64,000 bases of DNA from Dyella kyungheensis (GTDB lineage: Bacteria > Pseudomonadota > Gammaproteobacteria > Xanthomonadales > Rhodanobacteraceae), in NCBI RefSeq assembly GCF_016905005.1, contig NZ_JADIKC010000004.1, forward strand, positions 62,001-126,000, written 5' to 3'. Both the position numbers and the translations under genes were made by a program. The notes below the pieces were generated by a model. It saw only the letters and a program-made list of their open reading frames with translations, searched no databases and was not told the DNA's origin. The first letter of the stretch is position 1. Every line of letters begins with the position of its first letter. Positions 50,397-59,106 of the stretch are shown here, piece by piece.

Positions 50397-51224
50397 TCAG
50401 TGCGCCACCAGCATCGGCACATCGCCATGCATGAAGAGGTGGCGGGTGGTGCCGCCGAGCATCATCTGCGCCAGCCGCGAACGGCTCCAGGCTCCCATCA
50501 CGATCAGATCGGCGCCCTGGGCGTGCGCCGCTTCCAGCACGGCTGGACCCGCGGCGTGGCTGGGTCCGCTGTCGAGCGTGTCGATGTGGGCTTCGATGCC
50601 GTGGCGTTGCAGCCAGTCGGCCAGTCCAGGCGGCGGCAGTACCGGCAACATGTCCGCATTCATGTCACTGCCGTCGAGCACGCGCACCTGGTCGGCCTTC
50701 TGCAGCAACGGCAGGGCGGCGGCGAGCGCAAGCGCGGATTCGCGGCTGCCGTTCCAGGCCACCAGAATGTTGGCGCCAAGCGATGGCACGGACGATACGT
50801 CGGGCACGACCAGCACGGGCCGCCCACTGGCGAACACGCAACGCGATACCGAGCCGAAACCCACCGGCGCGTCGCTGCGTTTCTGGCTGCGTTCCATCAC
50901 CAGCATGTCGTAGCCGGAGGCGGCCTGGCTCACCGCCTGCACGGTGTCGCCCTGGGTCACGCGCCATTGGCCGTTGAGGGCATGTGCCGCCAGCGTCTGC
51001 TGCCATTGGCCGTCATGGGTCTGCGCTTCGGCCACCCGGCGCTGCGTTTCCTCCAATTGCACGGGTACGGCTTCGGGCAGGCTGAAAGCGGTGGCGGGAA
51101 GGTCGGCGACATACAACGCGTCGAGTCGCGCACCCAGCCTTTGCGCCAGGGCGATGGCGGCGCGTGGTGCCGCGACGTCGAGGTCCAGATGGTCCAGATG
51201 CAACAGCAGGTCGATGGCTGACAT
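50397..51224 (-). CDS. Universal stress protein, tandem UspA domains
   Basis: 275 aa with two Usp modules: residues 1-140 and 145-275. The second is the better conserved and has the ATP-binding pattern 'DLIVMGAWSRSRLAQMMLGG' plus 'HGDVPMLVAH'; the first has 'YDMLVMERSQKR' and 'GSVSRCVFASGRPVLVVP'. Such tandem Usp proteins act in stress survival. ATG 51224 follows GGGAGA at 51233. A minus-strand terminator-like hairpin lies 77 bp upstream (51301-51328). Confidence 0.9.
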   Translation of the reverse strand: MSAIDLLLHLDHLDLDVAAPRAAIALAQRLGARLDALYVADLPATAFSLPEAVPVQLEETQRRVAEAQTHDGQWQQTLAAHALNGQWRVTQGDTVQAVSQAASGYDMLVMERSQKRSDAPVGFGSVSRCVFASGRPVLVVPDVSSVPSLGANILVAWNGSRESALALAAALPLLQKADQVRVLDGSDMNADMLPVLPPPGLADWLQRHGIEAHIDTLDSGPSHAAGPAVLEAAHAQGADLIVMGAWSRSRLAQMMLGGTTRHLFMHGDVPMLVAH

Positions 51225-51300
51225 GGCGGTTCTCCCGATTCCCGGTCCGTCTCCAGCATAGAGCCTGCCATCGCCGTTCGTGTAGCGTGCATGCGGGACA

Positions 51301-51328
51301 AAAAAAGCCCCGCACAGGATGGCGGGGC
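51301..51328 (-). terminator. Minus-strand terminator-like hairpin upstream of usp
   Basis: Read on the minus strand, GCCCCGC / GCGGGGC (stem 51307-51313 with 51322-51328) is followed by a run of six T. It lies 77 bp upstream of the usp ATG, where no minus-strand gene ends. It could therefore be an attenuator in the usp leader, or could block antisense transcription. Confidence 0.6.
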
Positions 51329-51509
51329 GGTAAGGCCGGGACATCGGGGGAGAGAGAGGGGATGCCCGGGTTTCGCATTGTTTGCTTTGCCGGCTTGCTT
51401 TGACGTACATCCCGGGTGAAAGGCACATTCACGCCGGATAGGGCGGCCGATGGCCACAATGCATGGCTCGCCGCCACTCGGCGGCTGGGGACTTCCAGGG
51501 AGAAAAGCG

Positions 51510-51944
51510 ATGAACGTTCGGATGTTCGCAGGAGCGTCGGTGTTGGCGTTGGCTGGCTGGATGAGCGCTGCACCCGCACAGGCCGCCGACCTCGAGTGCA
51601 AGATGACTTTCAATCTCGCCGGTTGGTCGGTGTTCTATCAGACGGCCACCGGCAACGGCACTGTTCGCTGCAACAACGGACAGAGCATGTCGGTGCACCT
51701 GCGCGTCAAGGGCGGCGGCCTGACTTTCGGCAAGAGCCAGATCACCAACGGCGTCGGCAAGTTCTCCGGTATCGGCAACATCAGCGAGATCAAGGGTCAC
51801 TACGCCGATGCGGGCGTGCATGCGGGTGCCGCCAGTTCGGCGGGTGCGCGCGTGATGACCAAGGGCAATGTCTCGCTCGCGCTCAGCGGCACGGGCAAGG
51901 GCTGGGACCTGGGCGTGGCGTTCGGCGCTTTCATCATCGAGTGA
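51510..51944 (+). CDS. Exported protein of unknown function, 144 aa
   Basis: The signal peptide 'MNVRMFAGASVLALAGWMSA' ends at AQA near residue 26. The mature part is Gly-, Ser- and Thr-rich, with alternating beta-strand-like pattern, two cysteines (in LECKM and TVRCNN) and no enzyme motif. The family is unclear; it has the look of small periplasmic DUF992/DUF1134-type proteins, but I cannot assign it. AGGGAGA precedes the ATG. A hairpin at 51996-52019 without a T-run lies downstream. Confidence 0.7.
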   Translation: MNVRMFAGASVLALAGWMSAAPAQAADLECKMTFNLAGWSVFYQTATGNGTVRCNNGQSMSVHLRVKGGGLTFGKSQITNGVGKFSGIGNISEIKGHYADAGVHAGAASSAGARVMTKGNVSLALSGTGKGWDLGVAFGAFIIE

Positions 51945-52076
51945 TGGCTGCGGCGGCACGTCGCGCAGCCTTGCGTCAGTGCAGGTGAAGACCACGGGCG
52001 CCCTTGTTGAATGGCGCCCCGCGTCCTAAGGTGGCGGGGCCGTACGCTTCAGTACGTTCCGTTTGAGGAATGCCCC

Positions 52077-52745
52077 ATGTCTGCCACCTCCGGCACGGTT
52101 CTTCCGCGCTATGCCTTCGGCGACGAACTCGCCGCCAGCGTCATCCACGGCATCGGCATCCTGCTGAGCATTGCCGGCCTGGCCACGTTGGTGGCGTTTG
52201 CAGCACGCTACGGCGACACCCGATCCGTCGTGGCCAGCGCCGTATTCGGCAGCACGCTGATCCTTTGCTACACGGCCTCGACGCTCTATCACTCCATTCC
52301 CGGCGTGCTGGCCAAGCGCGTGCTGCGCACGCTCGATCACATCGCGATCTTCCTGCTGATCGCCGGCACCTATACGCCGTTCACCCTGATCGCCTTGCCG
52401 GGTGCGTGGGGCTGGAGCCTGTTCGGCACCGTGTGGGGCCTGGCCTTGATGGGCAGCCTGCTCGAACTGGGTGTGCTGAAGAAGTACCGCAAGCTGGCGG
52501 TGCTGATGTACATCGGCATGGGCTGGGTGGGCGTGATTGCCTTCAAGCCCTTGCTCGCCCATCTGCAGACGGGCGGCATGGTGCTGCTGCTGGCAGGTGG
52601 CGTGGCCTATACGCTGGGCGTGCCGTTCTACCTGTGGCGCAAGCTGCCTTATCACCACTCGGTGTGGCACTTCTTCGTGCTGGCCGGCAGCGTGTTGCAC
52701 TACCTCGCGGTGCTGCTCTACGTGTTGCCCGACGGGCCGGTGTGA
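52077..52745 (+). CDS. Hemolysin III family protein (PAQR/YqfA-like)
   Basis: 222-aa membrane protein with seven TM segments. It has the family motifs 'YTASTLYHSIPG', 'LRTLDHIAIFLLIAGTYTPF' and 'HHSVWHFFVLAGSVLHYLAV', whose histidines form the metal site of PAQR-type proteins. The bacterial role is unclear (lipid-related hydrolysis is suspected; 'hemolysin' is historical). ATG 52077 follows GAGGA. The stop overlaps the next gene by 4 bp (GTGA). Confidence 0.9.
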   Translation: MSATSGTVLPRYAFGDELAASVIHGIGILLSIAGLATLVAFAARYGDTRSVVASAVFGSTLILCYTASTLYHSIPGVLAKRVLRTLDHIAIFLLIAGTYTPFTLIALPGAWGWSLFGTVWGLALMGSLLELGVLKKYRKLAVLMYIGMGWVGVIAFKPLLAHLQTGGMVLLLAGGVAYTLGVPFYLWRKLPYHHSVWHFFVLAGSVLHYLAVLLYVLPDGPV

Positions 52746-53113
52746 ACGCGGACGTCCAGGCTCTTCTTAAGGAACTCGAAGACGCCGCCACGCATCTGGG
52801 GCGTCCGCACGATCTGCGAAGCAAGCCGATGTTCGGCGGGTTGATGGTGTGGTTCGGGGAAAAGCCGTGCGCGTGGCTGTCGGTCCAGGGACTCGCGTTG
52901 CGCCTGTCCGCCGAGGACCAGCTCGCGTTGCTGGCGCTCGAAGGTGCCGCCCGTTTTCGTCATCGACCGGATGAGCCACCCAGCCGCGAGTACATCCTCG
53001 TGCCAGCCGGCTTGCGTCGGGATACCGCACGATTTGCCGCATGGTTGGAACTCAGCGGCCGCGCACCGGCGCCGCCAAAAAAAAGGCCGCGCCCGAAAGC
53101 GCGGCCTCGTTGA
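52742..53113 (+). CDS. TfoX/Sxy N-terminal domain protein (GTG start)
   Basis: 123 aa beginning at GTG 52742, which overlaps the hemolysin III stop as GTGA. It has the typical core 'RSKPMFGGLMVWFGEKPCAW', then 'LALRLSAEDQLALLALEGA' and 'REYILVPAGLRRDTARFAAW' of the TfoX N-terminal domain. In gammaproteobacteria TfoX/Sxy activates competence genes; single-domain versions have no proven role. The basic, Pro-rich tail 'PPKKRPRPKARPR' is encoded by DNA that also forms the terminator of the convergent gene. Confidence 0.87.
   Translation: MNADVQALLKELEDAATHLGRPHDLRSKPMFGGLMVWFGEKPCAWLSVQGLALRLSAEDQLALLALEGAARFRHRPDEPPSREYILVPAGLRRDTARFAAWLELSGRAPAPPKKRPRPKARPR
53077..53107 (-). terminator. Minus-strand terminator embedded in the tfoX-like 3' end
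   Basis: AGGCCGCGC (53084-53092) and GCGCGGCCT (53099-53107) form a perfect 9-bp stem. On the minus strand it is followed by a run of eight T. It ends the DUF885 gene transcript and lies inside the coding tail of the plus-strand TfoX-like gene. Confidence 0.88.
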
Positions 53114-53140
53114 GTCGGCCGGACAGAATGTCCTGGCCGG

Positions 53141-54907
53141 TTACTTCTTCTTCTGCGACGGAATGAACTGCGTGCGCACCGCTTCGGCGAGCTGCTCGGG
53201 CGGCAACAGGCCCTGGCCGATCACGAAGTCGTTGAAGGCCTGGCGGTTGAAGTCCTTGCCCAGCGCCAGCTCGGTGTTCAGGCGCGTCTGCTGCAGGCGC
53301 ATGTAGCCGTAGAAATACGCAGTGGCCTGGCCCGGGCTGTTGAAGGTGTAACGGTCCAGTTCCTGCTGCGTCATCGCTTCGGACAGGCCCACGTCGTAGC
53401 GCAGCACGTCATGTGCACGCTCCTTGCTGATCAGGCCGAGGTTGAGCATCGGATCGAGATACGCACGCGCCGCGCGCTGCAGGCGGGCCTGCAAGGCCAC
53501 GAACTGGCCCGACGGCGGCTCGTACGGCAGCATCTCCGACTCGGCATACAGCGCCCAGCCTTCCACGTTCACGCTGTTGAACGCGAACAGGCTGCGCGCC
53601 AGCGACACGCCGCGTTCCACCATCGCCGCGAACTGCAGCTCGTGGCCCGGGCGGCCTTCGTGCGCGGTCAACGTCCACGCGGCGGCCTTATAGGTGAAGT
53701 CGTCATACGAATCGGACTTGCCGCCGCTGGGGTTGCCCATGGTCAGCACGAAGGTGCCCTGTTCGCCGTGGTTGTTGATGAACGGCGGCGGGTCCATGTG
53801 CGGTGCCGGCACCGCCGCGGTTTCCGCTTCCGAGGCGAGGCGCATCTGCATCTTGCGCTGGGGCAGGGTGATGATGTGCTCGCGCCGGATGGTGTCTTCG
53901 ATCTTGCCGATGATCTGGTGGTACCACGGCACCACGTCGTCCTTGCCCAGCTGCTGCGTCTTCAGCGCCTTCAGCACGTCGCGGTAATCGGTGGCCTGGA
54001 TGCCTTCTTCCTTCGCCACCACCGGCGCCATCATCTGCATCATCGAACGCAGCTCGGTGAACTCGAACTGCGCTTCCTTGATCAGCTGTTCCGGCGGGAT
54101 GTCGATGCCGACCTGCTTGAGGTTGTACGCATACAGCGGTTCCGGCAGGCGGAAATCCTGGCGTGCACGCGGCACGATGGTGCTGCGCACCCAGCCGTCG
54201 TAATCCTTGAGCTGGCTGTCCAGCGCATCGAGCGCGGCCTTGCCCTCGGCGTTGTCCAGCTTGTACTTGGCGAACAGCTGGCGGATGCCCTCGGCATAAC
54301 GCGCCGTGTTGCTGAGCTTCTGCTCCACTTCGTTCTTGTACGGGCCGATCAGGTCTTTCTCGCCGATGCGCGCATTGGTCTGCGCCTTGGCCAGCTCGAT
54401 CATCGGCGTGCAGCCCGGCGCCTTGCCCACGTAGCATTCCAGGCGCTTGACCGCGGAGGCACGGCGATTGGCGGCCACGTCGTCCTTCAGCAGCACGAAT
54501 TCGCCCTGGAAGATCAACTGGCCCACGTCCTGGTACGGCAGCATGTACTTGTGGTTGAGATCGATGCCTTCGATCTGCTGATCGACGGCCTTGATCATGA
54601 TCTGCAGATCCTGGCGGACGTTCTCGTCCTTCTCGCTGGCCAGCATCTTCTCGAGTTTGCCCTTCGCATCGACGAAGGCAGCGCGCGAACGGGCATCGAC
54701 ATCCGGCTTGAGGTCGGCGACCTTGTCGTCGAAACCGGGGACGCCGACCTGCGAGGCGAACTCCGGGTTGAACTTCGCCATCACGTCGAGCAGCACCTTG
54801 GCGTCGGTGTTGCTGCGTTCGATCCAGGTGGGCGACTTGGGCTCCGCTTGGGCGGAACCGACGGCGGCCAGCGAAACCGCCAGTGCCAAGGCAAGACGTT
54901 TGGACAT
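53141..54907 (-). CDS. DUF885 family exported metallopeptidase-like protein
   Basis: 588 aa with signal peptide 'MSKRLALALAVSLAAVGSAQ' then a long helical domain. The zinc-site-like motif 'TAHEGRPGHELQFAAMVERG' is the HEGxPGH hallmark of DUF885, with 'VEGWALYAESEMLPYEP' downstream. The family is thought to be periplasmic carboxypeptidase-like metalloenzymes; substrate unknown. AGGGAAG precedes the ATG. The DUF456 gene is 95 bp upstream on the same strand. Confidence 0.9.
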   Translation of the reverse strand: MSKRLALALAVSLAAVGSAQAEPKSPTWIERSNTDAKVLLDVMAKFNPEFASQVGVPGFDDKVADLKPDVDARSRAAFVDAKGKLEKMLASEKDENVRQDLQIMIKAVDQQIEGIDLNHKYMLPYQDVGQLIFQGEFVLLKDDVAANRRASAVKRLECYVGKAPGCTPMIELAKAQTNARIGEKDLIGPYKNEVEQKLSNTARYAEGIRQLFAKYKLDNAEGKAALDALDSQLKDYDGWVRSTIVPRARQDFRLPEPLYAYNLKQVGIDIPPEQLIKEAQFEFTELRSMMQMMAPVVAKEEGIQATDYRDVLKALKTQQLGKDDVVPWYHQIIGKIEDTIRREHIITLPQRKMQMRLASEAETAAVPAPHMDPPPFINNHGEQGTFVLTMGNPSGGKSDSYDDFTYKAAAWTLTAHEGRPGHELQFAAMVERGVSLARSLFAFNSVNVEGWALYAESEMLPYEPPSGQFVALQARLQRAARAYLDPMLNLGLISKERAHDVLRYDVGLSEAMTQQELDRYTFNSPGQATAYFYGYMRLQQTRLNTELALGKDFNRQAFNDFVIGQGLLPPEQLAEAVRTQFIPSQKKK

Positions 54908-55002
54908 GTGGACTTCCCTGAAGATGGAGTACCACGAGCCTATAGGGCGACGCCGGGGCCGCGCCATGTGCCGAAGGTCGCGCTGGCCGAACGGCCAGGC
55001 CC

Positions 55003-55488
55003 TTAGCCAAACAGCATGGCGAACGCGAACAGGCCGAGCATCACGAAGGAAATCACCAGCTTCACGAAGGTGCCGAACAGCAGCCCCAGCCACGTCGCCA
55101 CGCCCACATGGGCCGAGCGCAGCACGCTGGTACCCGAGGCCAGCTCCCCCACCAGGGCGCCCACGAACGGGCCGGCGATCAGCCCGGCCAGGCCCAGGAA
55201 CATGCCCACCACCGTGCCGATGCCGGCGCCCCAGATCGCCGCCCGGCTGGCCCCCACCCGCTTGGCGCCCAGCGCCGCCGCCGCGAAGTCCAGCGCCACG
55301 CCGATGGCACCCAGCACGCCGATGACCACCAGCCACCAGGTCCCCAGGTGCCGGTAATGGTCCACCGCTGCGGCCAGCCAGATGCCGCCGAAGATCATCG
55401 GGATGCCCGGCAAGGCAGGCAGGATGTTGCCAGCGAGGCCGCCGATCATCAGCAGCGCGGCCAGTACGTAAAGCGCGATCTCCAGCAT
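55003..55488 (-). CDS. DUF456 domain membrane protein
   Basis: 161-aa integral membrane protein with five or so TM segments. It has 'LAGNILPALPGIPMIFGGIW' near the N-terminus and 'GMFLGLAGLIAGPFVGALVG', a Gly-rich internal repeat typical of DUF456. The function is unknown. ATG 55488 has GGAGG eight bases upstream. It is followed by the DUF885 gene. Confidence 0.88.
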   Translation of the reverse strand: MLEIALYVLAALLMIGGLAGNILPALPGIPMIFGGIWLAAAVDHYRHLGTWWLVVIGVLGAIGVALDFAAAALGAKRVGASRAAIWGAGIGTVVGMFLGLAGLIAGPFVGALVGELASGTSVLRSAHVGVATWLGLLFGTFVKLVISFVMLGLFAFAMLFG

Positions 55489-55578
55489 GAACGCCTCCGT
55501 GTGCGACGACCCAGCATATCGGTACTGCAACGTCGGTTGGGCGACAATGCCATCGGTGCCGGCAATGTCTACGAATCT

Positions 55579-56232
55579 GTGGATACCTCACGCGACACAC
55601 TGCTGAAGTGCGACGAACTCGGTCGCGTCGAAAAGACCGAGCGACATGGCGTCTGCGTGATCCGCCGCGACGTTGATGCCGCGCGCTGGTGGGCGCGCGC
55701 TTTCGCACGCCGCGCGGCGGCCCGTGAAGCACGTGCACTGGCCAAGCTCGACGGCTTGGACGGCGTGCCGGCCTTGCTGGGCTGGGATGGGCACGAACTG
55801 CTGCGCGGCTACATCGCCGGGGCACCGATGCAGCAGGCACGCCCGTGCGATCGGGCGTACTACCGCGAGGCCTTGCGCCTGCTGGCGCGAGTGCATCGCC
55901 GCGGCATCGTGCACAACGACCTGGCCAAAGAGCCAAACTGGCTGGTCGATGTGGATGGTCGCCCCGCACTGGTCGATTTCCAGATCGCCTGGACGCGCGG
56001 CAAACGCGGCGCATTGTTCCGAGCGTTGGCGCGCGAAGACCTGCGTCACCTGCTCAAGCACAAGCGTACGTATTGCGCGGATGCCTTGAGCGCACGCCAG
56101 CGCGCGATCCTGGCGACGCCTGCGCCGCATGCAGTGCTGTGGCGTGCCACGGGCAAGCGGCTCTACAAATTGGTGGCGCGCCGCGTGTTCGGTTATTGGG
56201 ACAACGAAGGGCAGGGGCGCAAGCGCGGTTGA
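55579..56232 (+). CDS. Small protein-kinase-like phosphotransferase
   Basis: About 217 aa with a stripped-down kinase fold. The catalytic loop is 'GIVHNDLAKEPNWLVD' (H112, D114, N120) and the metal loop is 'ALVDFQIAW' with D133 (DFQ in place of DFG). The Lys of the N-lobe is not obvious. Overall it resembles RIO-like or Kdo-kinase-like lipopolysaccharide kinases found near envelope genes. The start is uncertain: GTG 55579 is chosen because no ATG is available in frame, and there is no clear Shine-Dalgarno. Confidence 0.72.
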   Translation: MDTSRDTLLKCDELGRVEKTERHGVCVIRRDVDAARWWARAFARRAAAREARALAKLDGLDGVPALLGWDGHELLRGYIAGAPMQQARPCDRAYYREALRLLARVHRRGIVHNDLAKEPNWLVDVDGRPALVDFQIAWTRGKRGALFRALAREDLRHLLKHKRTYCADALSARQRAILATPAPHAVLWRATGKRLYKLVARRVFGYWDNEGQGRKRG

Positions 56233-56254
56233 TCTCTCCCGGTGACCGCTTCTT

Positions 56255-56335
56255 TGTGGGAGCGCACTTGTGCGCGACAACCTGACGGAGCGAATACATC
56301 CAAGCGCCGCGGTCGCGCACAAGTGCGCTCCTACA
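56255..56335. repeat. REPIN-like inverted REP pair, copy 3
   Basis: The arms 56255-56279 and 56312-56335 are near-perfect reverse complements around a 32-base spacer, and the CTTGTGCG variant replaces CCTGTGCG. The spacer text (ACGGAGCGAATACATC) is similar to copy 2. It lies between the kinase gene and the convergent LysR gene. Confidence 0.82.
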
Positions 56336-56343
56336 AGGTGGCG

Positions 56344-57231
56344 CTAAGCCCCGAACCGCTCCAGCAAAAACTCGATCATGCTGCGCAGCTTCGCCGTCGG
56401 CCGACGATCCTGCGCATACAGCAGATGCATCGGCGTCGACGGCGGCGCCCATTCCGGCAGTACCGCCATCAACCGTCCTTCGGCCAGATCATCGGCCAGC
56501 AATACTTCCGGCTGCAGCACGATGCCCGCGCCATGCAGGGCCGCCACGCGCAGCGCATCGCCGTGATCGACCGACAGGCGACCTTGCACCGGCACGTCGC
56601 ATTGCGCGCCATCGGGGCCGAGCAGACGCCACTGGTCGCGACGACGCCAATTGGTGAGACCCAGGCAAACGTGGTTGCTCAGCTCCTCGGGGCGCGACGG
56701 ATTGCCGTGCTTGGCGAGGTACGGCGGCGAGGCCGCCAGCAGCATGCGATACGGCTGCAGCGGGCGCGCGACCAGTTGCGGATCGTCGACGGCGCCGATG
56801 CGGATGCCGAGCTCGAAGCCTTCGCTGACCAGGTCGTAGACGCGGTTGTCGAGCGACAGCTCGACGCTGACATCGGGATAGCGCTGCAGGTACTCGGTGA
56901 TCGCCGGCGTCAGTCGCCGGCTGCCGAAACTCATCGGCGCGGTGATGCGCAATCGGCCGCGCGGCGTCGCCTGCAGTTCGTGCGCGCTGCGCTCGGCCAG
57001 TTCCACATCGGCGAGCACCAGCTTGCAGCGCTCGTAATAGAGCCGTCCCACTTCGGTGAGCTGTTGCCGACGCGTGGTCCGATGGAGCAGGCGCGCGCCC
57101 AGTCGCTGTTCGATCGCGCGGATGTGCTTGCCGGCCATGGTCGGCGACACGCCGCTGGCTTCGGCCGCGGCCGCAAAGCTACCGGTATCCACCACACGTA
57201 CGAACATCGCCATGTTCGCCAAGGTATCCAT
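56344..57231 (-). CDS. LysR family transcriptional regulator
   Basis: 295 aa. The N-terminal helix-turn-helix is 'VVDTGSFAAAAEASGVSPTM' followed by 'HIRAIEQRLGARLLHRTTRR'. The effector domain includes 'FELGIRIGAVDDPQLVARPL'. It is divergent from the SDR gene at 57349 with 117 bp between them, a well-known LysR/SDR arrangement. The longer reading frame upstream of ATG 57231 is not supported. Confidence 0.92.
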   Translation of the reverse strand: MDTLANMAMFVRVVDTGSFAAAAEASGVSPTMAGKHIRAIEQRLGARLLHRTTRRQQLTEVGRLYYERCKLVLADVELAERSAHELQATPRGRLRITAPMSFGSRRLTPAITEYLQRYPDVSVELSLDNRVYDLVSEGFELGIRIGAVDDPQLVARPLQPYRMLLAASPPYLAKHGNPSRPEELSNHVCLGLTNWRRRDQWRLLGPDGAQCDVPVQGRLSVDHGDALRVAALHGAGIVLQPEVLLADDLAEGRLMAVLPEWAPPSTPMHLLYAQDRRPTAKLRSMIEFLLERFGA

Positions 57232-57348
57232 GATTAGAAACCCATGGTTCGGAATGGGTGGCATGATGGCACGTTTATTGGTGGTCGCGCAGGACCGACA
57301 CTTCAGGACATGGCGACCCATCCCGGGGCGCACCCATCGAGGTTTCCC

Positions 57349-57951
57349 ATGCGAATTCTGCTTATCGGCGCCAGCGGCACCGTCGGACAGGCGGTAGCCG
57401 GGGCGCTGGCGCCCCATCACGAACTCATCCGCGCCGGGCGCCAGTCGGGCGATGTGCGGGTCGATCTCACCGACATGGCCAGCATCGAACGCATGTACGC
57501 GGAGGTGGGCGAGCTCGATGCCGTGGTCACCGCTGCCGGCAGCGTGCATTTCGGCGAACTGGTCAACACCACGCCGACGCAGTTCCTGTCCGGCCTGCAG
57601 GACAAGCTGATGGGCCAGGTGAATGCCGTGATCGCGGGCATTCCGCGCCTGCGCGATGGCGGCTCGTTCACCCTCACCAGCGGCATCACCGCCGACGAAC
57701 CGATCAGGCTGGGCACCAATGCCACCACGGTGAACGCAGCCATCGAGGGTTTCGTGCGCTCGGCCGCCACCGAGTTGCCGCGCGGACTGCGCATCAACGC
57801 GGTAAGTGCGACCTTGCTGACCGAGGCGCTAGAAGCCTATGGCCCGTATTTCCCGGGTTTTCCCGCAGTCCCGGGCGCCCGCGTGGGGCAGGTGTATCGA
57901 CGCTGCGTGGAAGGCGTGGGCACCGGGCGCGTCTACAAGATCTGGGAATAA
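57349..57951 (+). CDS. Atypical short-chain dehydrogenase-like protein
   Basis: 200 aa with the nucleotide-binding GASGTVG near residue 7 and 'VVTAAGSVHFGELVNTTPTQ' plus 'SFTLTSGITADEP'. The usual active-site YxxxK is missing: the matching region reads 'NATTVNAAIEGFVRSAATEL'. It is thus the compact SDR type often paired with a LysR regulator, with altered catalysis. ATG 57349 has GAGG upstream. A REPIN-like element follows it. Confidence 0.86.
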   Translation: MRILLIGASGTVGQAVAGALAPHHELIRAGRQSGDVRVDLTDMASIERMYAEVGELDAVVTAAGSVHFGELVNTTPTQFLSGLQDKLMGQVNAVIAGIPRLRDGGSFTLTSGITADEPIRLGTNATTVNAAIEGFVRSAATELPRGLRINAVSATLLTEALEAYGPYFPGFPAVPGARVGQVYRRCVEGVGTGRVYKIWE

Positions 57952-57968
57952 TCATCCCGCGATACCAC

Positions 57969-58049
57969 TGTGGGAGCGCACCCTGTGCGCGACAGGCGCT
58001 GGGTCGTACCTTGACGCAAGGCTTGTCGCGCACAGGGTGCGCTCCCACA
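57969..58049. repeat. REPIN-like inverted REP pair, copy 4 (perfect)
   Basis: The arms 57969-57994 and 58024-58049 are perfect 26-bp reverse complements, identical to the arms of copy 2, around a different 29-base spacer. It lies between the SDR stop and the stop of the convergent fpr gene. Confidence 0.88.
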
Positions 58050-58073
58050 AAATGCTTAAAAAATGGGGCGGAT

Positions 58074-58850
58074 TTACTTCTCGACGAACGCCCGCTCGAT
58101 CACATAATCGCCCGGCTCACGCGTCCTCGGCGACACCGCGAACCCACGCGCATCCAGCAACGCACAGGTGTCTTCCAGCATCGACGGACTGCCGCACAGC
58201 ATCACCCGGTCGGTGGCCGGATCGAGCGGCGGCAGGCCGATGGCCTGGCTCATCGCGCCATCGACGATGTTGTCGGTGATGCGGCCCTGGTTGCGGAACG
58301 TCTCGCGCGTCACCGTGGGGTAGTAGATCAACTTCTCGCGCACCAGCTCGCCGAGGTATTCGTGCTGCGGCAGTTCGTTCTCGAGATAGTCCTGGTAGGC
58401 CAGGTCGTTGACGTTGCGCACGCCGTGCGCGATCACGATCTTCTCGTAGCGTTCATAGGTTTCCGGGTCGCGCACCAGGCTCATGAACGGTGCCAGGCCC
58501 GTGCCGGTACCCAGCAGGTACAAATGCTTGCCGGGCTTGAGGTCGTTGAGCACCAGGGTGCCGGTGGGCTTGCGGCTGACGATCAACGGATCGCCGGGCT
58601 TGAGGTGTTGCAGGCGCGAAGTCAGCGGGCCGTTGGGCACCTTGATGCTGAAGAACTCCAGGTGTTCCTCGTAGTTCGCGCTGGCGATCGAATACGCACG
58701 CATCAGCGGCCGGCCGTCCACTTCCAGGCCGATCATCACGAACTGTCCGCTGTCGAAGCGGAAGCCGGGATCGCGCGTGGTGCGGAAGCTGAAGAGACTG
58801 TCGTTCCAGTGGTGCACGTCGATCACGTGCTCCGTCGCCAATGCCACCAT
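58074..58850 (-). CDS. fpr: Ferredoxin/flavodoxin-NADP+ reductase
   Basis: 258-aa FAD enzyme that moves electrons between NADPH and ferredoxin or flavodoxin. It has the FAD-binding motif RAYSIAS near residue 51, NADP-binding 'LLGTGTGLAPFMSLVRDP', and the C-terminus 'YVIERAFVEK', the mark of bacterial subclass I/II FPRs. The 256-bp gap upstream (58851-59106) holds no gene and no strong regulatory signal that I can recognise. Confidence 0.95.
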   Translation of the reverse strand: MVALATEHVIDVHHWNDSLFSFRTTRDPGFRFDSGQFVMIGLEVDGRPLMRAYSIASANYEEHLEFFSIKVPNGPLTSRLQHLKPGDPLIVSRKPTGTLVLNDLKPGKHLYLLGTGTGLAPFMSLVRDPETYERYEKIVIAHGVRNVNDLAYQDYLENELPQHEYLGELVREKLIYYPTVTRETFRNQGRITDNIVDGAMSQAIGLPPLDPATDRVMLCGSPSMLEDTCALLDARGFAVSPRTREPGDYVIERAFVEK

Positions 58851-59106
58851 TGCCGGTTACCGTCCTGCCAAATCCAAGGAAGCTGCGGGCAGGGCACCGA
58901 CCATCTCGGTGCCGGACTCGTGTGGGGAAGGCGGAACCCGCTGCGCCTGACGAGTGCTGCCGTAGCCGCAGCGAAGCCGCCATTATGCCATGGCTGTCCA
59001 ATCCGGCAGGCGGCTGGGCGTCGCGAGGTGCGGTCCGTTGCGGCATCATGCCGCAAGCGATCAGGCGGGGCGTGGGGACGCTCCGTACACCATTGAGAGG
59101 ACGTGC

